Positions 1-9,068 of a stretch of 64,000 nt of DNA are shown piece after piece. This DNA is from Gaiellales bacterium (lineage in GTDB: Bacteria; Actinomycetota; Thermoleophilia; Gaiellales; JAICJC01): the NCBI GenBank assembly GCA_036273515.1, contig DASUHM010000035.1:16758-80757 (forward strand). The letters are read 5' to 3'. Under the pieces are notes generated by a model. It worked only from the letters and a program-made list of their open reading frames with translations, searched no databases and was not told the origin of the DNA. The position numbers and the translations under genes were made by a program. Every line of letters begins with the position of its first letter. Position 1 is the stretch's first letter.

Positions 1-386
1 ACGAGCTCGGCGTTCACGAACAGCGGCCGGGGGCCGGCCAGCCACACGTAGGCGAGGAAGCGGCCGTACCTGTCATGCAGCTCACGGTCGTACCGCAGCG
101 TCACGCTCCGGCCGGTGACGAGGTGCTTCGTGAACGCCGACGCCTGGGGCCCGTAGCAGCCCACGGGCCGGCGGGGGTCGACCGTCTCGGGTGTGTCGAT
201 GCCGAGCAGGCGCACGTCCTCGATCCGGCCGCCGCCGCCCTCGACGATGATCGTGTCGCCATCGACGGCGCGCACGACGGTGCCGCGCGTGAACGGCTGG
301 GCCGAGCCCCCGGCCACCCGCCACCAGCCCGCGGCCACCACGACGACGATGGCGAGGCCGGCCAGGATGAGGTCGCGTCGGATCAC
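1..386 (-). CDS. Thermonuclease (SNase-like) family protein, C-terminus cut by window edge
   Basis: Reads leftward from a GTG at 386 and runs off the left edge; 128 codons are visible. The first ~25 residues are a hydrophobic segment after two arginines (signal peptide or anchor), so the enzyme should act outside the membrane. Next comes an SNase-type barrel: a VVRAVDGDTI strand, then RLLGIDTPET, then a DRYGRFLAYVWL segment. In this family the GIDTPE stretch carries a Ca-binding aspartate and the YGR region a catalytic arginine, giving phosphodiester cleavage of DNA or RNA. No Shine-Dalgarno is visible; a TAGCGT box lies 7 nt upstream, so I take the GTG as a leaderless start. Substrate and full length cannot be judged. 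Confidence 0.8.
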   Translation of the reverse strand, partial: MIRRDLILAGLAIVVVVAAGWWRVAGGSAQPFTRGTVVRAVDGDTIIVEGGGGRIEDVRLLGIDTPETVDPRRPVGCYGPQASAFTKHLVTGRSVTLRYDRELHDRYGRFLAYVWLAGPRPLFVNAEL

Positions 387-393
387 GGGAACG

Positions 394-399
394 ACGCTA
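394..399 (-). promoter_or_regulatory. -10 box TAGCGT, leaderless thermonuclease gene
   Basis: TANNNT hexamer ending 7 nt before the GTG at 386, with no ribosome-binding site between. Matches the spacing seen at about twenty other genes here. Confidence 0.45.
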
Positions 400-488
400 C
401 GCCCGGCCCCCGTCACGTGTCAGTCACGAGGCGTGCCAGATGTGTGCCGGATCTGTAAGACGGGGCGGGTTCCAGCCGACCCCGTTCC

Positions 489-494
489 TACACT
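489..494 (+). promoter_or_regulatory. -10 box TACACT upstream of the SbcD-like gene
   Basis: TANNNT hexamer 13 nt before the ATG at 508. A start site about 7 nt after the box would leave a leader of only ~6 nt with no Shine-Dalgarno. Confidence 0.4.
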
Positions 495-507
495 TGAGAG
501 CCCGCCC

Positions 508-1599
508 ATGAAGCTCCTGCACATCGCCGACATCCACCTCGACCGCGTCTTCCATCGCGCGGAGTCGCGCCCGGCCGCCGTCCGCCGCCGCGGCGAGCTG
601 CGCGACGCGCTCACCCGCGCGCTCGCGCTCGGCAAGGAGCACGAGGCCGAGGCCGTCTGCATCGCCGGCGACGTCTACGAGCACGAATACGTGAGCGAGG
701 ACACGATCTCGTTCCTGCGCGACGCGTTCGCGGCGGCCGGCGTGCCCGTGCTCGTCACGCCGGGCAACCACGACCCGTACCTGCCGGGCTCGGCCTGGCA
801 GCGCACGGAATGGCCGGCGAACGTCCACCTGTTCGCGCGCGACGAGCTCGAGCCGTACCGGCTGGGCAACGGCGTCACCGTGTGGGGCGCCGCGTTCACG
901 GCCCGGAATTGCGACGCATCCGCCGTCGCGCGTTTCCGGGCGCCCGACGACGGCGGCATGCACGTGCTCCTCGTCCACGCCGCGCTCACCGGCGAGCAGT
1001 GGGCCGAGGAGGCCGACTACCGGCCCGTCACCCGCGCCCAGCTGCAGGCGACCGGCGCCGCCTACGCGATGCTCGGCCACTTCCACGACGGCCGCGGCGA
1101 CGGCTTCCTGTGCTACCCGGGCAGCCCTGAGCCGCTCGACTGGGGCGAGCGCACCGGCGCCCACGGCGCGTCGATCGTCGAGGTTGCCGGCGGCACGGTG
1201 ACCGCCGAGGCGATCCCCATCGCGAGGCGCCGCTACGTCGAGCGCACGGTGTCGGTCGGCGGCGCCGCCGGCTCCGCCCAGGTCGAGGTGGCCGTCGCAA
1301 CGGTCGCCGCCGAGGAGCCCGGCGCGTCGCTGCGGGTCGTCCTCACCGGCGAGATCGAGCCTGGCTGCGAGATCGACGCCCGCAGCATCTCCGAGCGGTG
1401 TGGGGCGGGACTGACCGAGCTCGCGGTGGTCGACCGGACGGTGCCCGCCTACGACCTGGACGCGCTCGCGCGCGAGGGATCCGTGCGGGGCAGGTTCGTG
1501 GCGAGGCTCCTGCACTCCGGCGACCCGGACGCCCACGAGGCGATCCTGGCCGGCCTGCGCGCCCTCGACGGCCGCGCCGAGGTGATCCATGCGGGTTGA
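508..1599 (+). CDS. SbcD/Mre11-like DNA repair exonuclease
   Basis: 363-aa calcineurin-like metallophosphoesterase. The metal-binding motifs are in order: D8-x-H10 (HIADIHLD), GD55VYEHE, GNH88D, then a histidine in VHAAL and GHFHDG. In the SbcD/Mre11/YhaO family these bind two Mn ions for nuclease cleavage at DNA ends. It overlaps the downstream SbcC-like ATPase by 11 bp (1589-1599), as expected for an SbcCD-type complex acting on broken or hairpin DNA. The ATG at 508 is chosen because the metal motif begins at once and a -10 box lies just upstream. The ~200-residue C-terminal part is less conserved; YhaO is an equally good family name. Confidence 0.85.
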   Translation: MKLLHIADIHLDRVFHRAESRPAAVRRRGELRDALTRALALGKEHEAEAVCIAGDVYEHEYVSEDTISFLRDAFAAAGVPVLVTPGNHDPYLPGSAWQRTEWPANVHLFARDELEPYRLGNGVTVWGAAFTARNCDASAVARFRAPDDGGMHVLLVHAALTGEQWAEEADYRPVTRAQLQATGAAYAMLGHFHDGRGDGFLCYPGSPEPLDWGERTGAHGASIVEVAGGTVTAEAIPIARRRYVERTVSVGGAAGSAQVEVAVATVAAEEPGASLRVVLTGEIEPGCEIDARSISERCGAGLTELAVVDRTVPAYDLDALAREGSVRGRFVARLLHSGDPDAHEAILAGLRALDGRAEVIHAG

Positions 1600-3901
1600 G
1601 CGCCTCACCGTGAGCGGCTTCGGCAAGCTGGCCGGGCGCGACCTTCGACCCGGCCCCGGGCTGACCATCGTCCACGGCCCGAACGAGTCGGGCAAGAGCA
1701 CGACCCACGCCGCGCTTCGGGCGAGCATCTTCGGCCTCGTGGCCGGCGGCCGCCGCACGCGTGACGAGACCGCGGCGATCGAGCACAACCGCCCGTGGCT
1801 CGAGGCGCGCTACGGCTCCGTGCTCGAGCTGGCCGACGCAAGCGGCCGCCACCTGCGGCTGGAGTGGGACTTCGACCGCTCGCGCTACACGCTTCGCGAC
1901 GCGGCCACCGGCGCCGACCTGACCGCCGACCACGGCGCCGGCACTGACCCTCGCACCCTCGCGCGCACGCTCTATGGCGTCGACCGCGACATCTACCTGC
2001 GCCTCGGCTGCGTCCACCAGTCCGAGCTCGCCCGCATCGGCGAAGCTGGCTCGGTGCGCCACGCCGTCGAGTCGGCGCTGACGCAGGCCCGGGCCGACGC
2101 GTCGGCGGCAACGGCCGTCGAGGCGCTCCGCTCCCATCGCTCCCGGCTCGTCGGCATGAACCGGGCCCGCACGAACCGGCTCCCCGCCGCCGAGGCGGAG
2201 GCCGAGGCCTTGCGGGGCGAGCTCCGGTCGGCTGCCGGCGAACGGGCCGAGGTCGAGCGGGCCGCCGCCGGCCGCGACGCCGCCCGGGCAGAGGCGGATG
2301 CCGCCCGGGAGCGCGTGCACGTGCTCGCTTCGGTCCGCGACCACCTGCGCGCCGAGGAGCTGCGCCGCCGCCTCGACGCCGCCGAAGGCCTCGCGGCGAC
2401 GGTCGCGCTCGCCACCGACCGGCTCGAGACCGAGACCGACGGGGCGGGCTTCGCCCCGGTCGAGCAGATGGCGGCGATGCGCGACCGCATGCACGACCTG
2501 GCCGCCGAGCTCGGCGAGCGCATGCCCGTGGCCGCGGCAGACACGGAGCAGGCGGCCATGCTCCGGGCCAGGTGCGGCGAGCTCGATGCGACCATCGCGA
2601 CGCTCGAGCCCGACCGGGGCGCGGCCGACCGCGCAGCCGCCGTCGAGAGGGCGGCCGTCGCCGCGAGCACGGCCACGCTCCCGCGGGGGGCGCTCGCCGT
2701 GGTCGCCGCCGGCATCGTGGCCGCCGTGGCCGGCGTCGTGGCCGGCCTGACGCCCCTGATCGGCGTCGGCGCGGCGGTCGTGGCCGCCGGGGCCGGCTGG
2801 GCGTTCACGGCCCGACGCGGCGGCGCGGTCAGCGAACTCGACCGGCTCCTCCCGGGCGGCGGTCCGTGCACCGAGCGGCTCGCCGCGTTCCGTGCCTCGG
2901 TCGAGCGCGATCGCGCCCTGGCCGTTGCCGAGCGCGAGCTCGGAGGCGTGCGGATCGAGCTGGCCGAGCTGCGCACGCGCCTCGCGGGGACGGCGCAGCT
3001 CGAGACCGAGCTGCGCGGGCTGCACGAGCGCGTGGCCACGGCGCTGCGCGGCTGCGGCATCGACCCGGCCGACCTCGACGAGGGCCTGCGGCTCTACGAC
3101 GGCCGTGAGGCCGCCGCGCACGCGCACAGAGAGGCGACGCTCACGCGCACGCGGGCGTCCGAGGAGCTGCGCCGCCTGCTCGGGGCGGACTCGCTCGACG
3201 ACGCCCGGGCCAGGCTCGAGCAGCTCGAGGAGAGCCTGAACGGCCATGGCAACCTGGCTGCCGGCCGCAAGCTCGACGACGTCGAGCGCGACCTGGCCGC
3301 CGCCCGCGAGGCCGGCGCCCGGGCGGCCGCCGAGAGCGAGCGGCTGAGCGCGACCGTCGCCGAGCGGCTGCGGCTGCTGCCCGACGTGGCCTCGCTGCGC
3401 GAGCGGGTCGACGCCGCCGACGAGCAGGTGGTGAAGCTCCAGCACGTCGACCGCGTCCTGCGGCTGGCCGAGGAGGAGCTCGCCGCCGCCGCGGCCGACA
3501 CCTACCGCGACTTCGCGCCCCAGCTGAACACCTCGCTCGAGACGGGCATGGCCCGCCTCACGGACAGCCGCTACACGCACGCCTTCGTCGACGAGGATCT
3601 GAGTGTCCGCCTCGAGGCCCCGGAGACCGGCGCGGTCGTCGACCTCGACAGGCTCTCGGTGGGCACCCAGAAGCAGGCGTACCTCGTCCAGCGCCTCGAG
3701 CTCGTGCGCCTGCTCTGCCCCGGCGACGGGGCGCTGCCGGTGCTGCTCGACGACCCGTTCGCGCACTTCGACGCCCACCGGCTCGCCCGCACCCTGGAAT
3801 GGCTGGCCGAGGCGGCGGCCGAGCGCCAGATCATCCTCTTCGCCACGCAGCGCCGGGTCGCGGAGCTGGCCCCGGCCGGCGCGACCGTGATCGCGCTCTA
3901 G
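1589..3901 (+). CDS. SbcC/YhaN-like AAA ATPase with a mid-protein membrane hairpin
   Basis: 770-aa ATPase partner of the preceding nuclease. Walker A (GPNESGKST) is at residues 30-38; the ABC-type signature region (LSVGTQKQAYL) is near 690 and Walker B (LPVLLDDPFAHFD) near 717. Long Arg/Glu/Ala-rich coiled coils occupy ~170-340 and ~420-640. Between them, residues ~364-407 form two hydrophobic stretches rich in Val, Ala and Gly, resembling a membrane hairpin. YhaN-type proteins carry such a segment, while classical SbcC has a zinc hook there; no CxxC hook is visible. This suggests a membrane-tethered nuclease-ATPase complex. The ATG lies within the end of the SbcD-like gene, implying translational coupling. 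Confidence 0.82.
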   Translation: MRVERLTVSGFGKLAGRDLRPGPGLTIVHGPNESGKSTTHAALRASIFGLVAGGRRTRDETAAIEHNRPWLEARYGSVLELADASGRHLRLEWDFDRSRYTLRDAATGADLTADHGAGTDPRTLARTLYGVDRDIYLRLGCVHQSELARIGEAGSVRHAVESALTQARADASAATAVEALRSHRSRLVGMNRARTNRLPAAEAEAEALRGELRSAAGERAEVERAAAGRDAARAEADAARERVHVLASVRDHLRAEELRRRLDAAEGLAATVALATDRLETETDGAGFAPVEQMAAMRDRMHDLAAELGERMPVAAADTEQAAMLRARCGELDATIATLEPDRGAADRAAAVERAAVAASTATLPRGALAVVAAGIVAAVAGVVAGLTPLIGVGAAVVAAGAGWAFTARRGGAVSELDRLLPGGGPCTERLAAFRASVERDRALAVAERELGGVRIELAELRTRLAGTAQLETELRGLHERVATALRGCGIDPADLDEGLRLYDGREAAAHAHREATLTRTRASEELRRLLGADSLDDARARLEQLEESLNGHGNLAAGRKLDDVERDLAAAREAGARAAAESERLSATVAERLRLLPDVASLRERVDAADEQVVKLQHVDRVLRLAEEELAAAAADTYRDFAPQLNTSLETGMARLTDSRYTHAFVDEDLSVRLEAPETGAVVDLDRLSVGTQKQAYLVQRLELVRLLCPGDGALPVLLDDPFAHFDAHRLARTLEWLAEAAAERQIILFATQRRVAELAPAGATVIAL

Positions 3902-5487
3902 CGGACGCCCGCGGAGGGGCTGCGGCCGGTCCGCAGGGCGGGCGGCGTCAGCAGCCGCTCGACGTGCAGCGTCGCCAGGCTCAGGACGGGAACGTCGCGG
4001 GTGCGCTCGTAGCAGATGTAGCGCGTCCGCCACTCGGGGTGGAACTTGCGGTTGAAGCTGAACAGGCGGTCGAGCTGGAACGCGCGGTCGAGCCCGACGA
4101 CGAGCTGGCGGGCGGCGCGCATGTGCGCCGGCGAGCCCTCGTCGGCCCGCAGGAGGTCGGCGAACACCGAGAAGTTGAGAGACAGCTCGTCGGCGCCGTC
4201 CGATCGCGCCCAGGCGGTGGCCTCGCAGATCAGGAACTCCATGAGGCCGTTCGGCGTGTCCACGCCGCGGCGCATGGCCGAGAGCGAGTAGCCGCTGCTC
4301 GACGGCACGAGGTGCAGGAAGCCGCGGATGCCGCCGTCGCCGTCGAGGGCGACGGCGAAGCGGGCCGCATCGTGCGCGTAGAGGTCGTCCATCGCCATCG
4401 AGAAGCCGCGCTCGGCCGCGCGGCCGCGCCACTCGGCGCTGACCTGCGCGATCTCGGCCCGCCGCGACGCCGGGATCTGCGAGGGCGCCAGCACGCGCAC
4501 CTCGTACCCGGACTTGCGCAGGCGGGTGACCGACTGGCGCACCTTGCGCATCGCCCGGCCCTCGAGCGAGAAGGCGTCCGGGCGGATGATCGCCTCGTCG
4601 CCGATCGCGACGGCGCGCATACCGCGGCGCCGGTAGAGGTCGAGCCACTCGGCGGAGGAGTGCAGGACGACCATCCGCCAGCCGCGCTCGCGGCAGAGCG
4701 CGCCGAAGTCGTCGACGAGGTCGGGGATCTCGTTCTCGGCGCCGATCGGGTCGCCGGCGACGAGCGCACAGCCCGCCACGACCCGGTAGGCCAGGAAGGC
4801 GTTGCCGGCGCGCGAGAAGGTGTAGCGGCGATCGGCCCGCAGCGCGAAGAAGGAGAGGCTGTCGCGGCCGTAGCGGGCGACGAGCTCATGTGCCCGGGCG
4901 CGGTCGTCGTCCGACGGATGGCCCGGCTCGCGGTGCGCGCGCAGCCAGTGGTGCAGGGCCCAGAACGCGCCGCCGGCGAGGAGCAGCTCGAGGCCGACGT
5001 TCGCCACCCGGTTGGCATGCTCGCCGCCGTAGAGCGCCACGACCCCCCACGCCGCCGCGGTCACGGCGATGCCGCCCGCGAGCGGGCGGATGCTGGTGGG
5101 GTCGCCGCTCACGTCGAATCTCCGGCGCAGCGCAAGCAGCGCGAGCAGGAGCGCGGCGCTCCCGAGCGCCTCCTCCAGGTCGAAGCCGCGGGCGAGGTGG
5201 GCGACGGCCGCGAACGCAACCAGGCCGATTGCGAGCAGCCAGGCGCGGTGCTTGCGGCGTGCGAGGCCACCCGCCAGCAGCACCAGCGCCGCGCCGGCCG
5301 CGAACGTGATCGAGCCCGCCAGCGTCGTCGTGCCGGTCGGGAGCATGGCCTGGAACAGGTCGTAGCGGTCGGTCAGGGTCGGCCTGATGGCCGTGACGAT
5401 GTCCACCATCCCGACGAGAAACGCGCCGAGCGCGATGAGCGCTTCGGCCCGCAGCCTGCTCTGTGCCCACTCCAACACCATCACCAT
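3898..5487 (-). CDS. DUF2156 protein, lysylphosphatidylglycerol-synthetase-like
   Basis: 529 aa. The first ~180 residues hold about five membrane helices; the rest is a cytoplasmic GNAT-like domain of the DUF2156 (MprF/LPG synthetase C-terminal) type, with GDPIG, FFALR and FSFNRKFHPEWRTRYICYE segments typical of that family. MprF proteins transfer lysine or alanine from aminoacyl-tRNA to phosphatidylglycerol, changing surface charge. This protein has fewer helices than full MprF flippases, so amino acid and lipid specificity are open. The ATG at 5487 sits immediately before the first helix. It is convergent with the SbcC-like gene, overlapping its last 4 bp, and lies 23 bp downstream of recQ on the same strand. 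Confidence 0.75.
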   Translation of the reverse strand: MVMVLEWAQSRLRAEALIALGAFLVGMVDIVTAIRPTLTDRYDLFQAMLPTGTTTLAGSITFAAGAALVLLAGGLARRKHRAWLLAIGLVAFAAVAHLARGFDLEEALGSAALLLALLALRRRFDVSGDPTSIRPLAGGIAVTAAAWGVVALYGGEHANRVANVGLELLLAGGAFWALHHWLRAHREPGHPSDDDRARAHELVARYGRDSLSFFALRADRRYTFSRAGNAFLAYRVVAGCALVAGDPIGAENEIPDLVDDFGALCRERGWRMVVLHSSAEWLDLYRRRGMRAVAIGDEAIIRPDAFSLEGRAMRKVRQSVTRLRKSGYEVRVLAPSQIPASRRAEIAQVSAEWRGRAAERGFSMAMDDLYAHDAARFAVALDGDGGIRGFLHLVPSSSGYSLSAMRRGVDTPNGLMEFLICEATAWARSDGADELSLNFSVFADLLRADEGSPAHMRAARQLVVGLDRAFQLDRLFSFNRKFHPEWRTRYICYERTRDVPVLSLATLHVERLLTPPALRTGRSPSAGVR

Positions 5488-5510
5488 ACCGGCAGTCCCT
5501 TGGAGGAGCT

Positions 5511-7574
5511 TTAGGTCCGCGGCGCGGGGTCGAGGATCTCGAGGGCCGCGGCGGCGGCCCCGCGCACCTCGTCGGACGGGTCGGCGAGCGCCGATTCGAG
5601 CGCCGGACGGGCGCGCCCGTCGCCGATCTGGCCGAGCGCCACGGCCGCCAGACGGCGCTGGTCGTCGCGCTCCGCGGCCGCCAGCACGCGGACGAGGAAC
5701 GGCACGCCCTCGCGGTCGCGGCGGCGGCCCAGATCGGCGATCTGGGCCTGCAGGGCCGCGTCGCGGGCGGTCGCAGCCGCCCGTCTCGGGCCGGCGGCGG
5801 GCCGGCGGACGAGCGGATAGAAGCCGTCGGTCTTCTCGAGCGTTCCGGCCTCGATCAGGCGGTCGATGCGATCGAGCACGTCCGCGTCGGTCATGCCGGC
5901 GAGCGCGCCGTACGACCCGAGCGCGTCGTGCCCGGCGGCGCGCAGCGCCTTGCCCGCCGATCCGCGCAGGATCTGGGACAGCCGGGTCCGCCCGACGGCG
6001 CCGGCGGTCTCGTCGACGGCCTGGAGGACGGCCGCATCGACGTCGACGGCGACCCGCGGTCGCGTCCGTGCGATCGGCAGCGCCGCCGGCGAGATGTCCT
6101 CGCCCGCGACCGGCGTCCAGCCGTGGTGGTCGCAGCAGGGCTCCGGCAACGGCTGGGCCGGCCGGTCGCCGAAGTAGCCCAGGAGCGCCTCGCGCCGGCA
6201 GCGGTCGGACGTCGCATAGCCGTCGATCGCCTTCAGCCGGTCCCAGCGCTGACGCTCGACCCGCTTGCCCGCGACCAGCGCCGCCGCCAGGTGGGCGCGC
6301 GACAGCTTCGCGTCGGCGATGCGGCCCGCGAAGGTGCCCATCGGGGCAGGGAAGAGCTCCAGCGCCCCGGCCCGCTCGAGCGCGGCCACGGCGGCGCGCG
6401 GCTCCTCGGCCGGCACGTCGCGCTCCGCCATGCGGAACACGCCGCCCGGATCGGCGCGCTCGGCCAGGCCCCGGTGCACCCCGGAGAGGTCGCCGGCGTC
6501 GAGCTTCGCCCGGTTGATGAAGAAGACGATCAGGCCCTTGTCGCGCGGGCTGTAGAGCAGGGTGCACCGGGCCGGCTCGCCGTCGCGACCCGCTCTGCCC
6601 GCCTGCTGGTAGTACTCCTCCGGCGAGGCCGGCAGCGCCCAGTGGACGACCGAACGCACGTCGGGCTTGTCGATCCCCATCCCGAACGCGGTGGTCGCGG
6701 CCACGGCCTCGAGCTCGCCCGCGAGGAACGCATCGAGCGTCGCCGAGCGGCGCTCGCCGGTCAGGCCGGCGTGGTAGGCGGCGGCCCGGATCCCGCCCGC
6801 GACCAGCGTCTCGGTCACCTCCTCGCAGGTGCGGCGGCGGCCGCAGTAGACGACGGCCGGGAGCGCCCCCGGCGCCTGCAGAAGGCGCATCAGCGTCGCC
6901 GGCTTGCCGTGGTCGCCCGCCACGGGCACGACGGCGAACGCCAGGTTGCGCCGGTCGAAGCCGGTGCGCAGCATCACCGGGTCGCGCAGCCGAAGGGCGG
7001 AGACGATGTCCTTGCTGACGCGGCTCGTGGCGGTGGCCGTGAGCGCGATCGTCGGCGGCGATCCCAGCCGCTCGCGCACGTCAGCGAGGCGCAGGTAGTC
7101 GGGCCGGAAGTCGTGCCCCCACTCCGACAGGCAGTGGGCCTCGTCGACCGCCAACCGGGCGACGCCGGCGGCGCCGATCGCGTCGAGGAAGCGCCGGCTC
7201 GAGAACCGCTCCGGGGCGACGTAGACGAGCCGGGCCTCGCCGTCGCCGATACGCCGAAGCGCGGCGTCGACGGCGCCCGGGGCCATGCTCGAGGAGAGCA
7301 TCTCGACGCCCTGCAGGCCGCGGTTTCGCAGGGCCGCATACTGATCCTCCATGAGCGCGATCAGGGGCGAGACGACGAGCGTGACGCCGTCCGAGATCAG
7401 CGCGGGCAGCTGGTAGCAGAGCGACTTTCCCGAGCCCGTGGGCATGACCGCCAGGACGTCGCGCCGGGCCAGGACGGCGTCGATCGCGTCCCGCTGCCCC
7501 GGACGGAACTCCGAGTAGCCGAACAGCCGCTGCAGGCCCGCCGAGGCGTCGGCGGCCGGGGCCGCCGGGCTCAT
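5511..7574 (-). CDS. recQ: ATP-dependent DNA helicase RecQ with C-terminal HEAT repeats
   Basis: 687-aa superfamily-2 helicase. Walker A (PTGSGKS) is near residue 47, DEAH near 144, and motif VI (QQAGRAGRDG) near 325. A degenerate RecQ zinc site (CRREALLGYFGD then CCDHHG) lies around 455-475. After a winged-helix-like stretch the usual HRDC domain is not evident; instead residues ~620-687 look like two or three HEAT/PBS-lyase repeats. The start ATG overlaps the stop of the MFS gene (ATGA, 7571-7574), so the two are probably co-transcribed. RecQ unwinds DNA in recombination repair. Confidence 0.88.
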   Translation of the reverse strand: MSPAAPAADASAGLQRLFGYSEFRPGQRDAIDAVLARRDVLAVMPTGSGKSLCYQLPALISDGVTLVVSPLIALMEDQYAALRNRGLQGVEMLSSSMAPGAVDAALRRIGDGEARLVYVAPERFSSRRFLDAIGAAGVARLAVDEAHCLSEWGHDFRPDYLRLADVRERLGSPPTIALTATATSRVSKDIVSALRLRDPVMLRTGFDRRNLAFAVVPVAGDHGKPATLMRLLQAPGALPAVVYCGRRRTCEEVTETLVAGGIRAAAYHAGLTGERRSATLDAFLAGELEAVAATTAFGMGIDKPDVRSVVHWALPASPEEYYQQAGRAGRDGEPARCTLLYSPRDKGLIVFFINRAKLDAGDLSGVHRGLAERADPGGVFRMAERDVPAEEPRAAVAALERAGALELFPAPMGTFAGRIADAKLSRAHLAAALVAGKRVERQRWDRLKAIDGYATSDRCRREALLGYFGDRPAQPLPEPCCDHHGWTPVAGEDISPAALPIARTRPRVAVDVDAAVLQAVDETAGAVGRTRLSQILRGSAGKALRAAGHDALGSYGALAGMTDADVLDRIDRLIEAGTLEKTDGFYPLVRRPAAGPRRAAATARDAALQAQIADLGRRRDREGVPFLVRVLAAAERDDQRRLAAVALGQIGDGRARPALESALADPSDEVRGAAAAALEILDPAPRT

Positions 7575-9067
7575 CCGGTCCCGCGCACGGCCGGCTCGGA
7601 GCCGGCGTCGGCGGTCGGGAACTCGGCCACCTCGGGCAGGGGCCGCTCGGCGCGGCCGGGAGCCGCCAGGTCGCGGCGCAGCCAGAAGCAGGCGATGAAC
7701 CCGATCGCGCTCACCGCCGTGACCGCCAGGTAGGTCAGGCGGGCGGCGTGGACGACCGCGGGGACGTGGGCGCCGGCGTGCTCGGCCGCGCGGATCTGGG
7801 CGGCGCTGAGCGTCGCGGCGAAGACGATGCCGGCGATCGCCGCTCCGGTGCCCGAGCCGACCTGGCGCGTGAGCGGGATGCTCGACGTCGCCCGGCCCTC
7901 GCGGCCCTCGCCGCCGTCGGCGAGGACGGCCGCGAAGAGCGCCGGGCTCGCGATCCCCATCCCCAGGCCCGAGACGGCGTAGCCGAGGACGGGGACGGAC
8001 GCGCCGCCGTCGGGGATCGCCATCACCGCGGTCGCGGCGAAGGTCAGCGCCGTTCCGAGCATGATCTGGTTGCGCGGGCGCGAGTTCACCCGGGCCGCAC
8101 CCATCGAGCCCGCCGTCCAGCCGAGCGTGCACAGGAGCAGCGCGATCCCGACGAGGCGCACGCCGGACAGCGTGTAGCCCGGCAGGTCGATGCCGTGGAC
8201 GAAGCCGACCTGCAGCTGCAGTGGCAGGTAGGTCTCGGCGCCGAGGAACGCGACTCCGGCGCCGAACGCCGCGACGTTGGCGGCGATCGAGTTGGCGGTG
8301 TGAGTGAAGACCGGCGCCGCCGCCCGCCGCTCGTACCAGACGAAGAGGGCGGCGGGCACGATCGCGAGCGGGACGAGGAAGGCGGCCGGCAGCCAATGCC
8401 GCGTTACCGCGAGCAGCACGGCCACGATGGCGCCGAGCAGGATCGGCCCGAGCAGGTTGAGCGGCTGGCCGGCGTCGGCAGGCGCGGGACGGGCCCGGCC
8501 GCGCAGCGACATCGCGCCGGCCCATGCGACGGTCGCGATCATCGGCAGGTTGACCCAGAAGACCCAGCGCCAGCCCACCGTCGCGGTGAGGACGGCCCCG
8601 AGCAGCGGGCCGACCAGCGCCGAGACGCCCCACATCGCGGCGTTGATGCCGAACGCGCGCGGCCGCAGCGCCTCGGGGATCGACACGGCGAAGAGGCCCA
8701 GCGGGACGGCGAACATGAAGCCGGCCCCGGCGCCCAGGATCAGCCGCGAGAGCGCGACCACGGGCATCGACGGCGCCAGGCCGCCGATCACGTTCGCGAC
8801 CGCGAAGAGCGAGCAGGCGAGCGCGAAGCTCCAGGCGACGCCCTCGCGGTCGATCACCGCGCCGGCCACCGGGAACGTCATCGCCACGGCGACCGTGTAG
8901 GCCCCCACCGTGACGGCGATCAGGCCGACGCCGCCGATGTCCTGCGCCGCGGTCGGCAGCGCCGTCGTCACCATCAGCGCGTCGAGCGAGCCGAGAAAGG
9001 TCGCACCGAGCGCCGCAACCATCAGCGCTCCGTGGTTGCGGAAGAGCGCCGCGTAGCTCGGCGTCAC
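7571..9067 (-). CDS. MFS multidrug efflux transporter, DHA2 (EmrB/QacA) type
   Basis: 498 aa with about 14 hydrophobic segments. It shows the DHA motif C region (ALVGPLLGAVLTATVGWRWVFWVNLP-like) after helix 5 and an aspartate in helix 1 (GSLDALMVTTALP), both characteristic of 14-helix drug:H+ antiporters. The GTG start at 9067 is one base after the sdhE stop, and the stop overlaps recQ, so the gene bridges the sdh cluster and recQ. Substrate cannot be predicted. Confidence 0.85.
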   Translation of the reverse strand: MTPSYAALFRNHGALMVAALGATFLGSLDALMVTTALPTAAQDIGGVGLIAVTVGAYTVAVAMTFPVAGAVIDREGVAWSFALACSLFAVANVIGGLAPSMPVVALSRLILGAGAGFMFAVPLGLFAVSIPEALRPRAFGINAAMWGVSALVGPLLGAVLTATVGWRWVFWVNLPMIATVAWAGAMSLRGRARPAPADAGQPLNLLGPILLGAIVAVLLAVTRHWLPAAFLVPLAIVPAALFVWYERRAAAPVFTHTANSIAANVAAFGAGVAFLGAETYLPLQLQVGFVHGIDLPGYTLSGVRLVGIALLLCTLGWTAGSMGAARVNSRPRNQIMLGTALTFAATAVMAIPDGGASVPVLGYAVSGLGMGIASPALFAAVLADGGEGREGRATSSIPLTRQVGSGTGAAIAGIVFAATLSAAQIRAAEHAGAHVPAVVHAARLTYLAVTAVSAIGFIACFWLRRDLAAPGRAERPLPEVAEFPTADAGSEPAVRGTG

Positions 9068-9068
9068 G

